In this document: positions 34,962 through 43,936 of the stretch, one piece after another
Numbering within the stretch: the first letter of the stretch is position 1
Layout of the letters: each line of letters begins with the position of its first letter
Assembly: GCA_963677085.2 (NCBI GenBank)
Contig: CAXXFH010000004.1
Span: 186,001-250,000, forward strand
Source: G963677085 sp963677085
Lineage (GTDB): Bacteria; Planctomycetota; Planctomycetia; Pirellulales; Thermoguttaceae
DNA length: 64,000 nucleotides
Reading direction: 5' to 3'
Notes under the pieces: model-generated
The model's database searches: none
Seen by the model: only the letters and a program-made list of their open reading frames with translations
Told to the model about the DNA's origin: nothing
Made by a program: the position numbers and the translations under genes

Positions 34962-36397
34962 GTATCAAACCATTCGCGATTCTGCCGCGTCATCCATTCG
35001 TTTGCACTGGGAGGCCCCCAGCCGCCGGCTTCGTACAGAGCGATGGGAGGCCAGCCGGGGTTGTCCCAAACGGCCTGGATCGGGTCGACAATGCCCCAGG
35101 CCAGTTCCACTTCGTCGCTGCGTGAGAACAGGCTGGCGTCACCCTGCATCACATCCAACAGCAACCGCTGGTAGGCTTCCGGCATCACGCCCTGGAATTT
35201 TTCGCGGAAGGTGAAGCCCAAATCGGTGAGCCGAAGCTTCATGCCCGCATCGGGTACCTTAGTGTGGAAGTGCAACTGAATACCCTCGGCCGGCTGCACC
35301 TGGATGACCAGGCGATTGCCCTCGCGGTCGTCGACGGCCCTCGGCTTGAAGAGCATGTGCGGCGGCTGACGAAACTGAATTACAATCTGCGTGGTCCGAC
35401 ACGACATGGCTTTTCCGCTGCGGAGGAAAAACGGCACGCCCTGCCACCGCCAGTTGTCGATGTAGAGTTTCACCACGCCGAAGGTGGCCGTTTCGCTGTC
35501 CGGGGCCACGTTGGGTTCGTCGCGATACTTGCGATATTGTCCGCGTAACGTGTTGTTGAAGACGTCGTCCCGTTGCATCGGCCGAATGGAACGCAAAACC
35601 TTGACCTTCTCGTCGCGAATGGCATCGGCCTCGTACTGGGCCGGGGCCTCCATCGCCGTGAGTGACAGCAACTGCAAAAGGTGATTCTGGAACATGTCGC
35701 GGAGGATACCTACGCCGTCGTAGTATCCGGCCCGATGCCCGATCACCACTTCTTCGGCCGCGGTGATCTGCACATGGTCCACGTAGTTGCGGTTCCAGAC
35801 CGGTTCGAAGATTCCGTTGGCGAATCGCAGGACCAACAGGTTCTGCACCGTTTCTTTGCCCAGGTAATGGTCGATCCGATAGACCTGGCTCTCCTGAAAC
35901 ACCTGATGCACGGCCCGGTTGAGTGCCTGGGCCGATTCCAGGTCGGTGCCAAACGGTTTCTCGATCACCAGCCGGCGGTACGCCTGCGATTGCTCGGCCA
36001 TGCCGCAGGCGCCCAGGTGTGCGACGGCCGGCTCGTAGAACTGCGGGGCGGTCGACAGGTAGTAGACACGGCCCACCGCTTTGTCCCCTTCGAGTTCGCC
36101 CAGACGCTGCTTGAGCGACTCGAAATCCTCGACCTTACCGATGTCGCCCGGCTGATAGTGAATCGACTGGGAGAAATCATTCCAGAGATTTCTGTCGAAT
36201 CGGTCGCCGATAAATTCGGCCGTTGTCTCGCCCAATTTCGCCCGCCAAGCGTCGTCCGAGTAGGGCGTACGCGAAAAACCGACGATGCGAACCTGCTCGG
36301 GCAACCGCCCCTTGCGACGTAATTCGTACAGTGCGGGAATCAGCTTTCGACTCGTCAAATCGCCTGAAGCGCCAAAAATGACAACCGTGTAGGCCAT
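34943..36397 (-). CDS. zwf: glucose-6-phosphate 1-dehydrogenase
   Basis: 484 aa, full length. It oxidises glucose 6-phosphate to 6-phosphogluconolactone with NADP+, the entry to the oxidative pentose phosphate pathway. The NADP fold is VIFGASGDLTSRKLIPALYE, the catalytic loop RIDHYLGKETVQNLLVLRFAN, and a later conserved stretch GVPFFLRSGKAMSCRTTQIV. gnd lies close downstream in the same strand order (two genes apart in the window). No lactonase gene was seen beside it. Confidence 0.95.
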   Translation of the reverse strand: MAYTVVIFGASGDLTSRKLIPALYELRRKGRLPEQVRIVGFSRTPYSDDAWRAKLGETTAEFIGDRFDRNLWNDFSQSIHYQPGDIGKVEDFESLKQRLGELEGDKAVGRVYYLSTAPQFYEPAVAHLGACGMAEQSQAYRRLVIEKPFGTDLESAQALNRAVHQVFQESQVYRIDHYLGKETVQNLLVLRFANGIFEPVWNRNYVDHVQITAAEEVVIGHRAGYYDGVGILRDMFQNHLLQLLSLTAMEAPAQYEADAIRDEKVKVLRSIRPMQRDDVFNNTLRGQYRKYRDEPNVAPDSETATFGVVKLYIDNWRWQGVPFFLRSGKAMSCRTTQIVIQFRQPPHMLFKPRAVDDREGNRLVIQVQPAEGIQLHFHTKVPDAGMKLRLTDLGFTFREKFQGVMPEAYQRLLLDVMQGDASLFSRSDEVELAWGIVDPIQAVWDNPGWPPIALYEAGGWGPPSANEWMTRQNREWFDTCPVLT

Positions 36398-36718
36398 GTT
36401 TCGATCCTTGCCGACCGGAAAACCTCGTTAGTCACTCCAGAGGTGGTGCAACTCCACTGTCAGTTTATCGGAACTCGGTGGCAGGACAAGCGCGGATTGT
36501 GGAATCTGGGGCGGTCGTTGCTTTTCCGACACCGGTGGTGCAGGAGACTGCGGGAACAATAGCGGAAGCAAAAAAAGACCCACCGGCTGCAACCGGTGGG
36601 CTTGGAATCGTAAAACTCGCGATGGGCCTATCAAACCCCCAGTCACTCGTACACGACACTAAACCCAGGGGTTGCAACCCCTGGGACATACGCCGAATGA
36701 CCAGTTCTATTTGCAGCT
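36398..36718. other. 321-base gap with two perfect GC hairpins
   Basis: Upstream of zwf. It contains CCCACCGGCTGCAACCGGTGGG (36579-36600) and CCCAGGGGTTGCAACCCCTGGG (36664-36685). Both are the 'xxxxGGTTGCAACCyyyy' type of palindromic repeat, about 60 bases apart. No gene seen. Confidence 0.7.
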
Positions 36719-37501
36719 CTAAAACCAAGCCGCCGTGAAACCACCGTCGACGTTGACGTGCGTCCCCGTAACGAAGCTGCCGGCCTTAGAGGAAACCAGC
36801 AGCAACAGGGCGCCGATCAACTCGTCGGGCTCGCCAAAACGCTTCATCGGCGTGCCCCCCATGATGTCGTCGATCCGCTTCTGGTCCAACAGCTTGCGGT
36901 TCTGCTCAGCGGGAAAGAAGCCGGGACAGATCGCGTTTACACGCACCCCGTCAGTGCCGAACTCCTGAGCCACGTTGCGGGTAAGATTCAATACGGCCGC
37001 TTTGGAGGCCGAATAAGCGAACACGCGCGACAACGGCAGGTGAGACGTGACGCTGCCGATGTTGACAATCGCACCACCACCGGCCTCGACCATGTGGCGA
37101 CCGAAAATCTGGCAGGCCTGAAATACGGCCCGCAGGTTGATCGCCATCACGCGTTCCCAGGCCTCGTCGGTCGCTTCCAGGTAAGTAGAACCGGCATTCA
37201 CCCCGGCACTGTTGACCAGGATGTCGACACGGCTGTTTTGCTCCACGGCTGTCTTTAGCACGTTTTCGATGGCCTCGCGTCGGGTAACGTCGACCGTGCA
37301 ATAACTGGCTTTGCCGCCGAGTTGTTCGAGTTCTTCCACTCGAGCCTTGCAACCGTCTTCGGTCAAGTCGGCCACCACGACATGGGCCCCTGCCTTCACA
37401 AGCCCCCGGCACAGGGCCCCGCCAAGCACGCCGGCCCCACCGATGACCACGGCGGTCTGGCCTTCAAGCCCAAACATTTCTTTGAGGTAATCAGTAGACA
37501 T
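36719..37501 (-). CDS. SDR family oxidoreductase
   Basis: 260 aa. Classical short-chain dehydrogenase: cofactor motif TAVVIGGAGVLGGALCRGL, the NNAG-like strand ILVNSAGVNAGS, and the catalytic Ser and Tyr-x-x-x-Lys in NIGSVTSHLPLSRVFAYSAS then KAAVLNLTRNVAQE. The end (GTHVNVDGGFTAAWF) is the usual SDR end. The family resembles sugar-acid reductases (gluconate or mannonate type), which would suit its place between zwf and gnd, but the substrate is inferred only. Confidence 0.88.
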   Translation of the reverse strand: MSTDYLKEMFGLEGQTAVVIGGAGVLGGALCRGLVKAGAHVVVADLTEDGCKARVEELEQLGGKASYCTVDVTRREAIENVLKTAVEQNSRVDILVNSAGVNAGSTYLEATDEAWERVMAINLRAVFQACQIFGRHMVEAGGGAIVNIGSVTSHLPLSRVFAYSASKAAVLNLTRNVAQEFGTDGVRVNAICPGFFPAEQNRKLLDQKRIDDIMGGTPMKRFGEPDELIGALLLLVSSKAGSFVTGTHVNVDGGFTAAWF

Positions 37502-37578
37502 GATGTTGTTTTTCTATTGAGGGAACTAAGGGACGAGAGACGAGCAAACACGCAATAGCCCGCAAAACCTAAACAAAC

Positions 37579-37657
37579 GGGTGCCATGCCCACGAAAAGC
37601 GTGGGCATGTTCATCGAGGTTCCAGCATGCCCACGTTTTTTCGTGGGCATGGCACCC
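37579..37657. repeat. 79-bp large palindrome with GGGTGCCATGCCCACG arms
   Basis: Nested hairpins: CATGCCCACG-AAAAG-CGTGGGCATG on the left, and GCATGCCCACG-TTTTTT-CGTGGGCATGGC on the right. The outer arms GGGTGCCATGCCCACG and CGTGGGCATGGCACCC pair across the whole unit. A single-hairpin relative lies at 39363-39393. It lies between gnd and the SDR gene. Confidence 0.85.
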
Positions 37658-37729
37658 AACTCGCCATTTTTAAATACATCAAAGCCGTAGGCAAGATCGT
37701 GACCTTGCCTACGACCACCAGTTGTCATC

Positions 37730-39226
37730 CTACGAAGGCTGCTTTCGCAAACGAATCCAGTCGCTGTGGAACGGGCCCTCGCCGGGCTTGTCCACTCGCT
37801 GATACGTGTGGGCCCCAAAATAGTCGCGTTGGGCCTGCAACAAATTGGCCGGCAGACACTCGCTGCGGTAGCTGTCGTAGTAACCCAAGGCAGCACTAAA
37901 CGCCGGAGTCGGGATACCCAAGTTGACCGCCGTGACCACCACGTTTCGCCACGCTTCCTGTGCCCCTTCGACCTCTTGTTGGAAGTAAGGATCCAACAGC
38001 AGATTTTCGAGATTTGCAGCCTTGTCGAAGGCCTCCTTGATGCGTTCCAGGAACACGGCACGAATGATGCAGCCGCCACGCCACAACAGGGCGATGGGCC
38101 CGAAGTTCAAGTCCCAATCGTGCTCTTTGGCGGCCGCCTGCATCTGCACGTAGCCCTGCGCATAGCTGCAAATCTTCGAGGCGTATAGCGCTTTGCGAAT
38201 CTGCTCAATGAATTCCTTCTTGTCGCCCGTATACGTCCCCGACGGACCACCGAGTACCTTGCTTGCGCGAACTCGGGCGTCTTTCATGGCCGAAATGCAT
38301 CGGGCGTAAACGGCCGTGGTAACCAACGTGCTGGGCGCACCCAGGTCCAATGCCAATTGGCTCATCCACTTGCCCGTCCCCTTCGCCCCCGCCGTGTCGA
38401 GGATCAGGTCGACCAGGAACTTGCCCGTCTCTTCGTCTTTCACGCTGAAGATGTCGCGGGTGATCTCGATGAGGTAGCTATCCAATTCGCCCTGGTTCCA
38501 CTCGGCGAAGACCTCGTAGATTTCGTCGTTCGACATACCTAGGGCCAGCTTCAACATCCAGTAGGCCTCGCAGATCAACTGCATGTCGCCGTACTCGATG
38601 CCGTTGTGAACCATCTTCACGTAATGACCGGCACCCCGAGCACCAACCCATTCGCAGCAAGGAATGTCGGCGTTGGGACCGACCTTGGCGGCAATCGCTT
38701 GGAAGATGGGCTTCACCAGCGGCCAAGCCTTTTCGCTGCCGCCAGGCATCATGCTCGGTCCAAATCGGGCACCCTCTTCGCCCCCCGACACGCCCGTGCC
38801 GATGTACAACAGACCCTTCGACTCAACAACCTTGGTGCGTCGCTCCGTGTCGCGGAACTGCGTGTTGCCGCCGTCGATAATCACATCGCCCGGCTCAAGC
38901 AATTCGATGAGCTGCTCGATCACCGAGTCGATGGCCGAAATCTCCGGATACAGCTTTTCCTCGGGAGCAGGCACCGCGTCGGGTGATTTGATCATCAACA
39001 TCACCTTGCGCGGCTTGGCCAAGCTGTCGACCAACTCCTTGAGCGAATGGCAACCGACGATCTTGCGATCCTTACCCTTCACTTCGTCGGAGTTGACGAA
39101 ATCGTCGACCTTGCTGGTCGTACGGTTGTAAACCGCCACGCTGTAGCCATGGTCCTCGATATTGAGCACCAGATTTTGTCCCATCACGGCCAAGCCCATC
39201 AGGCCGATATCACACTTGTCTGCCAT
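37730..39226 (-). CDS. gnd: 6-phosphogluconate dehydrogenase, decarboxylating
   Basis: 498 aa. It converts 6-phosphogluconate to ribulose 5-phosphate and CO2 with NADP+. The NADP fold is DIGLMGLAVMGQNLVLNIED; the substrate motif is IGTGVSGGEEGARFGPSMMP, followed by the catalytic Lys-His region GAGHYVKMVHNGIEYGDMQL. The C-terminus has the helical domain with GGCIIRAVFLERIKEAF. It lies in the same cluster as zwf. Confidence 0.95.
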   Translation of the reverse strand: MADKCDIGLMGLAVMGQNLVLNIEDHGYSVAVYNRTTSKVDDFVNSDEVKGKDRKIVGCHSLKELVDSLAKPRKVMLMIKSPDAVPAPEEKLYPEISAIDSVIEQLIELLEPGDVIIDGGNTQFRDTERRTKVVESKGLLYIGTGVSGGEEGARFGPSMMPGGSEKAWPLVKPIFQAIAAKVGPNADIPCCEWVGARGAGHYVKMVHNGIEYGDMQLICEAYWMLKLALGMSNDEIYEVFAEWNQGELDSYLIEITRDIFSVKDEETGKFLVDLILDTAGAKGTGKWMSQLALDLGAPSTLVTTAVYARCISAMKDARVRASKVLGGPSGTYTGDKKEFIEQIRKALYASKICSYAQGYVQMQAAAKEHDWDLNFGPIALLWRGGCIIRAVFLERIKEAFDKAANLENLLLDPYFQQEVEGAQEAWRNVVVTAVNLGIPTPAFSAALGYYDSYRSECLPANLLQAQRDYFGAHTYQRVDKPGEGPFHSDWIRLRKQPS

Positions 39227-39423
39227 CGATCATATCCTTGTGTTAGTGATTTATGTTTTGCAAAATGCTCCCCTCTCCCTGTGGGAGAGGGGCCGGGGGT
39301 GAGGGCACCGGTGCGCGAGTGCCATGTCCTCGCACGCGCGGAAACGTTGCTAGCCAACTTCAGCATGCCCACGCTTCTCGTGGGCATGACACCCAGCCTT
39401 TGCACTCCCACGCTTTGCCCCAC
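39227..39423. other. 197-base gap with CCCCTCTCCC hairpin and CATGCCCACG hairpin
   Basis: Upstream of gnd. It holds the third copy of the CCCCTCTCCC repeat (39270-39306) and a CATGCCCACG-CTT-CTCGTGGGCATG hairpin (39363-39393). No gene seen. Confidence 0.6.
39270..39306. repeat. interspersed palindromic repeat (CCCCTCTCCC family), copy 3
   Basis: CCCCTCTCCC-TGT-GGGAGAGGGG then CCGGGGGTGAGGGC. Same family as 9282-9319 and 16520-16559. Confidence 0.85.
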
Positions 39424-40290
39424 TTATTCCTCCACCGGCCAGGGCGGCTTCTCCGGCAGGTAGGTATCGAACTCGTCAAGCAGTTTCTGCTGATATTCGC
39501 CGGCGAAGGTGCCGTCGAAGAACCGATCGAGCCCTTCCTCGTAGAATCGCTTCCAACTGGCCTCTTCCGCGCCGGGATTGATCGGAAAGAACAGGGCGTC
39601 GTTGGCCACCGCCGCCTGGTAGTCGCCCGGAGCATCGCCGACCATGAGCGTATGATCCTTGGCGTACTTCGAAGCGTTAACCAACGTCTCCTTCTTCGTG
39701 CCGTGTTCCTGGCCGCATATTTCTTCGACGTACTTGTCGATGCCGTGCTCTTCCCACTCCCGGGTGAGCGCTTCGTTGGGCGTAGCCGAAACGACAAGCA
39801 CATCGGCCTTGCCCTGCATCTTTTCCAAACACTCGCGCACATACGGAAACGGCGGAACGCCCTCGACCATCTCGGTAACCGTGTCGTTGATGGCCTTCGA
39901 CCATTCGAGGGTTTGCGTCAAACCAGGGTCACCCGTGCGTGCCACTTCGGCCTCGAGCGCCGGGTTGCCGAGTTTCGTCTCGCGATTCATCCACTCGATC
40001 AACGATGCGGGAATCTCGATCTTAACACCACGAGCCTTCACCTCGGGCCGCTTCTTGAGCCACTCGAGAACCTCGACCATGGCCGGGAAACGGTTGATCC
40101 CACGGCTTTTCGAGTAGAGGTTCACAAACTCGGCCGCCTCGCGAGCATACTTGCTAATGCCCTGCAACTTCCAGTATTTGATATGGTTGGGCACAAAGCA
40201 CTCTTTGTGCTTTAACTCCATCGTGTCGAATGCGCACCCGTCGGAATCGATGCCGATCAGGAATTCATGTTTTGGCGTAATTTCGTACAT
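39424..40290 (-). CDS. HAD superfamily hydrolase
   Basis: 288 aa. HAD signatures: motif I IGIDSDGCAFDTMELK (nucleophile Asp in DSD), motif II VLVVSATPNEAL, the motif III lysine in HGTKKETLV and motif IV LMVGDAPGDYQAA. A helical cap lies in between. It is likely a phosphatase for a sugar phosphate; its neighbours (gnd, PFK) make that plausible but the substrate is not known. It is 305 bases downstream of the PFK gene on the same strand. Confidence 0.85.
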   Translation of the reverse strand: MYEITPKHEFLIGIDSDGCAFDTMELKHKECFVPNHIKYWKLQGISKYAREAAEFVNLYSKSRGINRFPAMVEVLEWLKKRPEVKARGVKIEIPASLIEWMNRETKLGNPALEAEVARTGDPGLTQTLEWSKAINDTVTEMVEGVPPFPYVRECLEKMQGKADVLVVSATPNEALTREWEEHGIDKYVEEICGQEHGTKKETLVNASKYAKDHTLMVGDAPGDYQAAVANDALFFPINPGAEEASWKRFYEEGLDRFFDGTFAGEYQQKLLDEFDTYLPEKPPWPVEE

Positions 40291-40595
40291 GCTTTGCTGC
40301 TAACCTCAAAGATCGTTAACGTTTCTTCTCGTTCCCAAGCTCCAGCTTAGAAACGCACTTCCTAGAAGCTCTGCTTGCCACTCGTTCTCAAGCTCAGGCT
40401 TGGGAACGCCTATCCGAGAAGCTCTGCTTCGAATGCCCCACTATCGAGCTTCCTTCGGTTGTCTACTCCGCCCCGGTGTTTGCGAAGCGGAGCTTCGCGA
40501 AAGTGGGTTCCCAAGCTGGAGCTTGGGAACCAGTATGGGAAATTGGGCTTAGCACCCGTACTTCCGTGGAACCTTTTCCATCAAGGCCCCCACTA
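40291..40595. repeat. triple 'GTTCCCAAGCTNNAGCTTGGGAAC' hairpin region
   Basis: At least three variants of this palindromic unit: 40331-40377, 40384-40430 and 40482-40530. The first two are followed by a GAGAAGCTCTGCTTC-like segment. No gene seen. It lies between the PFK and HAD genes. Confidence 0.75.
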
Positions 40596-41885
40596 CTACT
40601 TGCGTTCCGCTTGAGGCACATACTTCGCGAGCTTCTGTTCGGCGTAGATGGGCTCAAACCGCGTCAGTCGCTGACGACCGTCGATCGTCGGCAGGCTGAT
40701 CATGTTGTCGCCGATCAGCGGTTTGGCATACCGAACGAACTCGTCGGTCACGTCGCATCCGTTTTCGGTGATCCAGCTTTTGGGGAACGTCCGCTCGCTG
40801 TTGGCCACCTCGGACAAGGGAACCTTGTCGTAGCGAACACTGTAGGCTGGTCCCGGATTGCGGAGCGTGGTGGCCATAAAGCCACTTTCACCGTCGGCCG
40901 CCAACTGGGCCGCCTTCTGCCCGACACAGTAGGCCTCGTCCAGGTCGACGTACGACGCATAGGCCATCGCGTGCCGTTGATCGGTACCCGGCACATTTCC
41001 TCGCGCCGCGCCCTTGGTAGCTAGGCCTTTTTCGTTCAGGTAGTTGACCACCATTTGCGCGACGGTCAGCTTGCTGGAGCCAAACGAGGTGTGGCCAAAC
41101 GAGTCTTTCACTTCGCCCAACGAACCGACATCGAAACCCTCGCTGACCACCACGATGCACCGGCCGCGGTCGCGCAGCTGAGCGTTGACCTGGTCGGCCA
41201 ACTGCTCCAACGAGCAAGGACTTTCGGCCAGGTAAATCTGCAACGGCATCTCGCGTCCCGGGTCGGCCAATCGGGCAGCCGCCGGGATGAAGCCGATCTT
41301 GCGGCCCATCGCCTGCAATACCAACACCGGGTCGGCCGGGCAGGAGCCGGCGTTCTCCTCGTTGGCATTCTGGACCATGTGCATCCAGTAGCGAGCCACC
41401 GAGCCATAGCCGGGCGTGTGGTCGATCAGCTTGAACTCGCTATCGCCTACATCGTTGTCGATCGTCTTCGGCACACCGACGCCGACAAGGTCCAAACCTC
41501 GGCTATGCGCCAGTTGGGCTACCTTGTTGGCGGTGTCCATCGAATCGTTGCCGCCGATGTACAGAAAGTAGCCCACATTGTGGGCCTTGAGCACTTCGAT
41601 CACCCGCTCGAAGTCCTCGTCCTGCCCCGACTTGAGTTTGTAGCGGCAAGTTCCGATCGACCCGGCCGCCGGTGTATAACGCAGCAGCGCCACCTCTTCA
41701 GGCGACTGGGCCGAAAGATCGAGAAGTTCCTCTTTGAGCACGCCCTCGATGCCGTGCCGAGCACCATAGACGGTACCGATCGTGTCGAGATCCCAAGCGG
41801 CCTCAATAATGCCTCGCAGACTGCTGTTGATCACAGGTGTCGGACCACCGCTCTGCGCGACAACCAGATTCTTCGCGTTTCCCAT
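40596..41885 (-). CDS. pfp: 6-phosphofructokinase, PPi-dependent type
   Basis: 429 aa from the ATG at 41885. It phosphorylates fructose 6-phosphate to the 1,6-bisphosphate. The motifs are NLVVAQSGGPTPVINSSLRG, YIGGNDSMDTANKVA and VPKTIDNDVGDSE. The second-position Asp in GGNDSMD, in place of the GGDGS of ATP enzymes, and the PKTIDND region favour pyrophosphate as donor. Enzymes of this class are reversible and work in glycolysis and gluconeogenesis. The ribosome site before the start is weak. Confidence 0.88.
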   Translation of the reverse strand: MGNAKNLVVAQSGGPTPVINSSLRGIIEAAWDLDTIGTVYGARHGIEGVLKEELLDLSAQSPEEVALLRYTPAAGSIGTCRYKLKSGQDEDFERVIEVLKAHNVGYFLYIGGNDSMDTANKVAQLAHSRGLDLVGVGVPKTIDNDVGDSEFKLIDHTPGYGSVARYWMHMVQNANEENAGSCPADPVLVLQAMGRKIGFIPAAARLADPGREMPLQIYLAESPCSLEQLADQVNAQLRDRGRCIVVVSEGFDVGSLGEVKDSFGHTSFGSSKLTVAQMVVNYLNEKGLATKGAARGNVPGTDQRHAMAYASYVDLDEAYCVGQKAAQLAADGESGFMATTLRNPGPAYSVRYDKVPLSEVANSERTFPKSWITENGCDVTDEFVRYAKPLIGDNMISLPTIDGRQRLTRFEPIYAEQKLAKYVPQAERK

Positions 41886-42196
41886 GGCTCTCAATTTTCC
41901 CAGCTAGTTGCGCACTAAAAACCGCGCATTGTACTGGGTGATATGGCAAAACGCAATGAGCCCCCACCAATACCGAACACCCCGTTCAGGGAGCACGCCT
42001 GAAGGTCCCCAACAACCCTGTGCCTGGTTGATGCCCCGGGAGTGCGAGAAAAACGGCGGGTATGTGCGGCCCGGCTGGCCTCAACCAACCCCCGCAACCC
42101 TCCGTCTTAAAAAAGCCTAACGGCCCCATCTCCCAGCGATTCGTGGAAGGACAGGCTGGCAGATCGCCATGTCATTCTCTTTTCAGGAAACCCCGG
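41886..42196. other. 311-base gap, no gene seen
   Basis: Contains only short open frames without start support. The PFK promoter should lie at its left end. Confidence 0.45.
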
Positions 42197-42511
42197 CTAT
42201 CGGTCGAGTTGACCGCAAACGCCAATCAACCGCACCATGCTTCGCTTGACGCCAATGGTGTTGTTGGGCCGGCTCGCTTCTTCGCACACACGATGAGCCA
42301 TGGCACTCACTGCCCGATAACCCATGCCACGCCCCTGTTCGACCAATTGGCCACTCAACTGCTGAACTTTTGGCCAGTCCTCCCCGGCAACGGCAGCAGC
42401 AAGTTCGTCGACACGCGTCGTAATTGCATCAATACACCCAACAACTTTGGCGTTATTGGCTGCGAGTTGTGCCGAGACGTTCGCTAGAGTTGGCAAACGG
42501 CGGTCTGTCAT
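42197..42511 (-). CDS. small helical protein, function unknown
   Basis: 104 aa from the ATG at 42511 (AAGGAAC upstream); a longer in-frame frame has no ribosome site. Predicted all-helical (NVSAQLAANNAKVVGCIDAI, and GEDWPKVQQLSGQLVEQGRG). The pattern resembles a histidine-phosphotransfer-like bundle but no active His is obvious, so no function is assigned. It is followed upstream by another small gene on the same strand. Confidence 0.6.
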   Translation of the reverse strand: MTDRRLPTLANVSAQLAANNAKVVGCIDAITTRVDELAAAVAGEDWPKVQQLSGQLVEQGRGMGYRAVSAMAHRVCEEASRPNNTIGVKRSMVRLIGVCGQLDR

Positions 42512-42696
42512 GCTCTCTGTTCCTTCAAAACGAATGATACCCATTCCCGACGGGAAACGTGCGTCGCCGCCCGTTCGCTCCACAACCGGGCCATCGCGAA
42601 TTCCTGCAATTAACACTAGCTCAACAATTGGCGTCGATCGACCATCTCCCCCTCGCCAGCGCCGCCGGCGAACACCACACCTACGAAGGGGTGCTA

Positions 42697-43017
42697 CTAG
42701 GCAACCCCAGCAAGCCGGCTCCCGCCACCTGCCGGTTTCAACCGTCGCATGAGGAGTTCCACGCCCCCTTCCGCAACCTTCTCACGAAGAGCGGCAGCTA
42801 AGTGAAAACGGCTCATCGTAGCGACGAGCACGTGCGTCACCTCCTCGCGTGCGATCGCTCTTACATAGCCAGTTGCTTGTGCCGCTGACAACGCGTTTGC
42901 GCGCTGCCACGTTTTGCTCTGGACGGGCGAAACGCACTGGGCAGCCAACCAGGCAGCAGCCATTTGCACCTGACTATCTTCCGACCGTGAACGGCCCCAC
43001 AACCACGGAAATCTCAT
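42697..43017 (-). CDS. small protein, function unknown
   Basis: 106 aa from the ATG at 43017. It begins MRFPWLWGRSRSED and is helical and Ala-rich (MAAAWLAAQCV, then ALREKVAEGGVELLMRRLKP). The codon usage looks like that of real genes in the window. It is 186 bases upstream of the other small gene and may share its transcript. No family was recognised. Confidence 0.45.
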   Translation of the reverse strand: MRFPWLWGRSRSEDSQVQMAAAWLAAQCVSPVQSKTWQRANALSAAQATGYVRAIAREEVTHVLVATMSRFHLAAALREKVAEGGVELLMRRLKPAGGGSRLAGVA

Positions 43018-43115
43018 CTCGATCACCCATTAACCCATTGGTGCCCGCGTTTTCGTTGAACGATTGGCCACGCGCCGGTCGCCTTCGGACGACTCGAAAA
43101 ACAACTTACCGAATT

Positions 43116-43219
43116 TATTGATGCTTGCATTGAAAATGATCTGCTTCGGAAAGCCGAGCGTCTGAAAACCCAGGCTCCCGTTGGTCGCCTTCCGCTCATT
43201 GGCTATGCAAGCGTCAATA
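43116..43219 (+). repeat. 104-bp element with 15-bp terminal inverted repeats, copy 3
   Basis: Same length and ends as 16817-16920 (TATTGATGCTTGCAT ... ATGCAAGCGTCAATA), with a few substitutions inside. Its right end is next to a copy of the 43-bp repeat. Confidence 0.85.
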
Positions 43220-43225
43220 ATGCGT

Positions 43226-43268
43226 AACCCGAGGGCCGTCGCAAAGCACGGCCCGGCAAATCGGCAAG
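43226..43268 (+). repeat. 43-bp 'CGAGGGCCGTCGCAAAGCACG' repeat, copy 3
   Basis: AACCCGAGGGCCGTCGCAAA... to ...AAATCGGCAAG. Related to 29928-29970 and, inverted, 31471-31530. Confidence 0.75.
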
Positions 43269-43793
43269 AGTTAGTTCGTCGGTCTGTCCTTCGACCCGCC
43301 TGTACGGCATCTGCCGCACCTCATGCGCGCACCGCCGACATGTTGCAGGCATCGTACCGCATCGCTTACACACTGAAACAACAATTGCCGGATACCCCTG
43401 GTCATCGCTGCCCAGCAAAACCGCCTATTCCTCAGAATGCAAACCCCCATCCCCACGACAGCAGGGCCGCCAGCCAAACCGGTGCTACCGCGTCCCGGCA
43501 AGAACGGCTCCCCTTGGCTACAAACCACCGACTTCGCAGTTCCCCGGTTCATTTCCCCCGCCCATTGACCATGCTGGACCGCGCCGCTAGACTTCAAAAA
43601 GCTGTTTCTGATTGGAGTGGCTACCCCGAGCCTGCCGATGAAAGGCGTGTTCCTGATTGCAGGCTGTGGCGCGATCAGGGAAATTGTTCCGGAGTTTGCC
43701 CGGGCAAAGCAGTTCGGGTTGCGACCGCTGGTTATATCTCGGCACGCGACCCCCGAAGCCCTTGCGGTTTTCGCATAGACCAACAACACTTTC

Positions 43794-43865
43794 GGCGCCG
43801 TAGCCAAGCGGCTAAGGCAGCGGATTGCAAATCCGCCATCCCCGGTTCGAATCCGGGCGGCGCCT
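43794..43865 (+). tRNA. tRNA-Cys (GCA)
   Basis: Cloverleaf: acceptor GGCGCCG / CGGCGCC, D-arm around AGCCAAGCGGCTAAGGC, anticodon stem GCGGA / TCCGC with loop TTGCAAA (anticodon GCA), and T-arm CCCGG-TTCGAAT-CCGGG. The discriminator base is T and CCA is not encoded. Its 3' part is duplicated 14 kb to the right, marking the left border of an integrated island. A terminator follows at once. Confidence 0.95.
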
Positions 43866-43867
43866 CT
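43826..43867 (+). other. attL: 42-bp direct repeat inside tRNA-Cys
   Basis: From the anticodon loop (TGCAAATCCG...) to just beyond the tRNA end (...GGCGCCTCT). It is identical over 42 bases to 57853-57894. This is the classical attachment-site arrangement of tyrosine-recombinase islands that use tRNA 3' ends. Confidence 0.85.
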
Positions 43868-43872
43868 CTTCG

Positions 43873-43900
43873 CCACCTCTCGCCAGAGGTGGCTTTTTTT
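43873..43900 (+). terminator. rho-independent terminator of tRNA-Cys
   Basis: Stem CCACCTCT / AGAGGTGG with loop CGCC, then CTTTTTTT. It lies eight bases after the tRNA end. Confidence 0.85.
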
Positions 43901-43936
43901 GTGCAAATTCCGCCATATCAAGGGTTTGCGTTTCGT

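Larger units (their letters stand above)
43018..43793. other. 776-base gap with 104-bp element and repeat
   Basis: Just left of the tRNA. It contains the 104-bp element (43116-43219) and directly after it the CGAGGGCCGTCGCAAAGCAC repeat (43226-43268). No gene is supported in the rest. Confidence 0.6.

Noticed and set aside
40331..40530. CRISPR-like array of repeats
   Set aside because: Units are palindromic, vary in sequence and spacing, and have no unique spacers of constant length or cas genes nearby.
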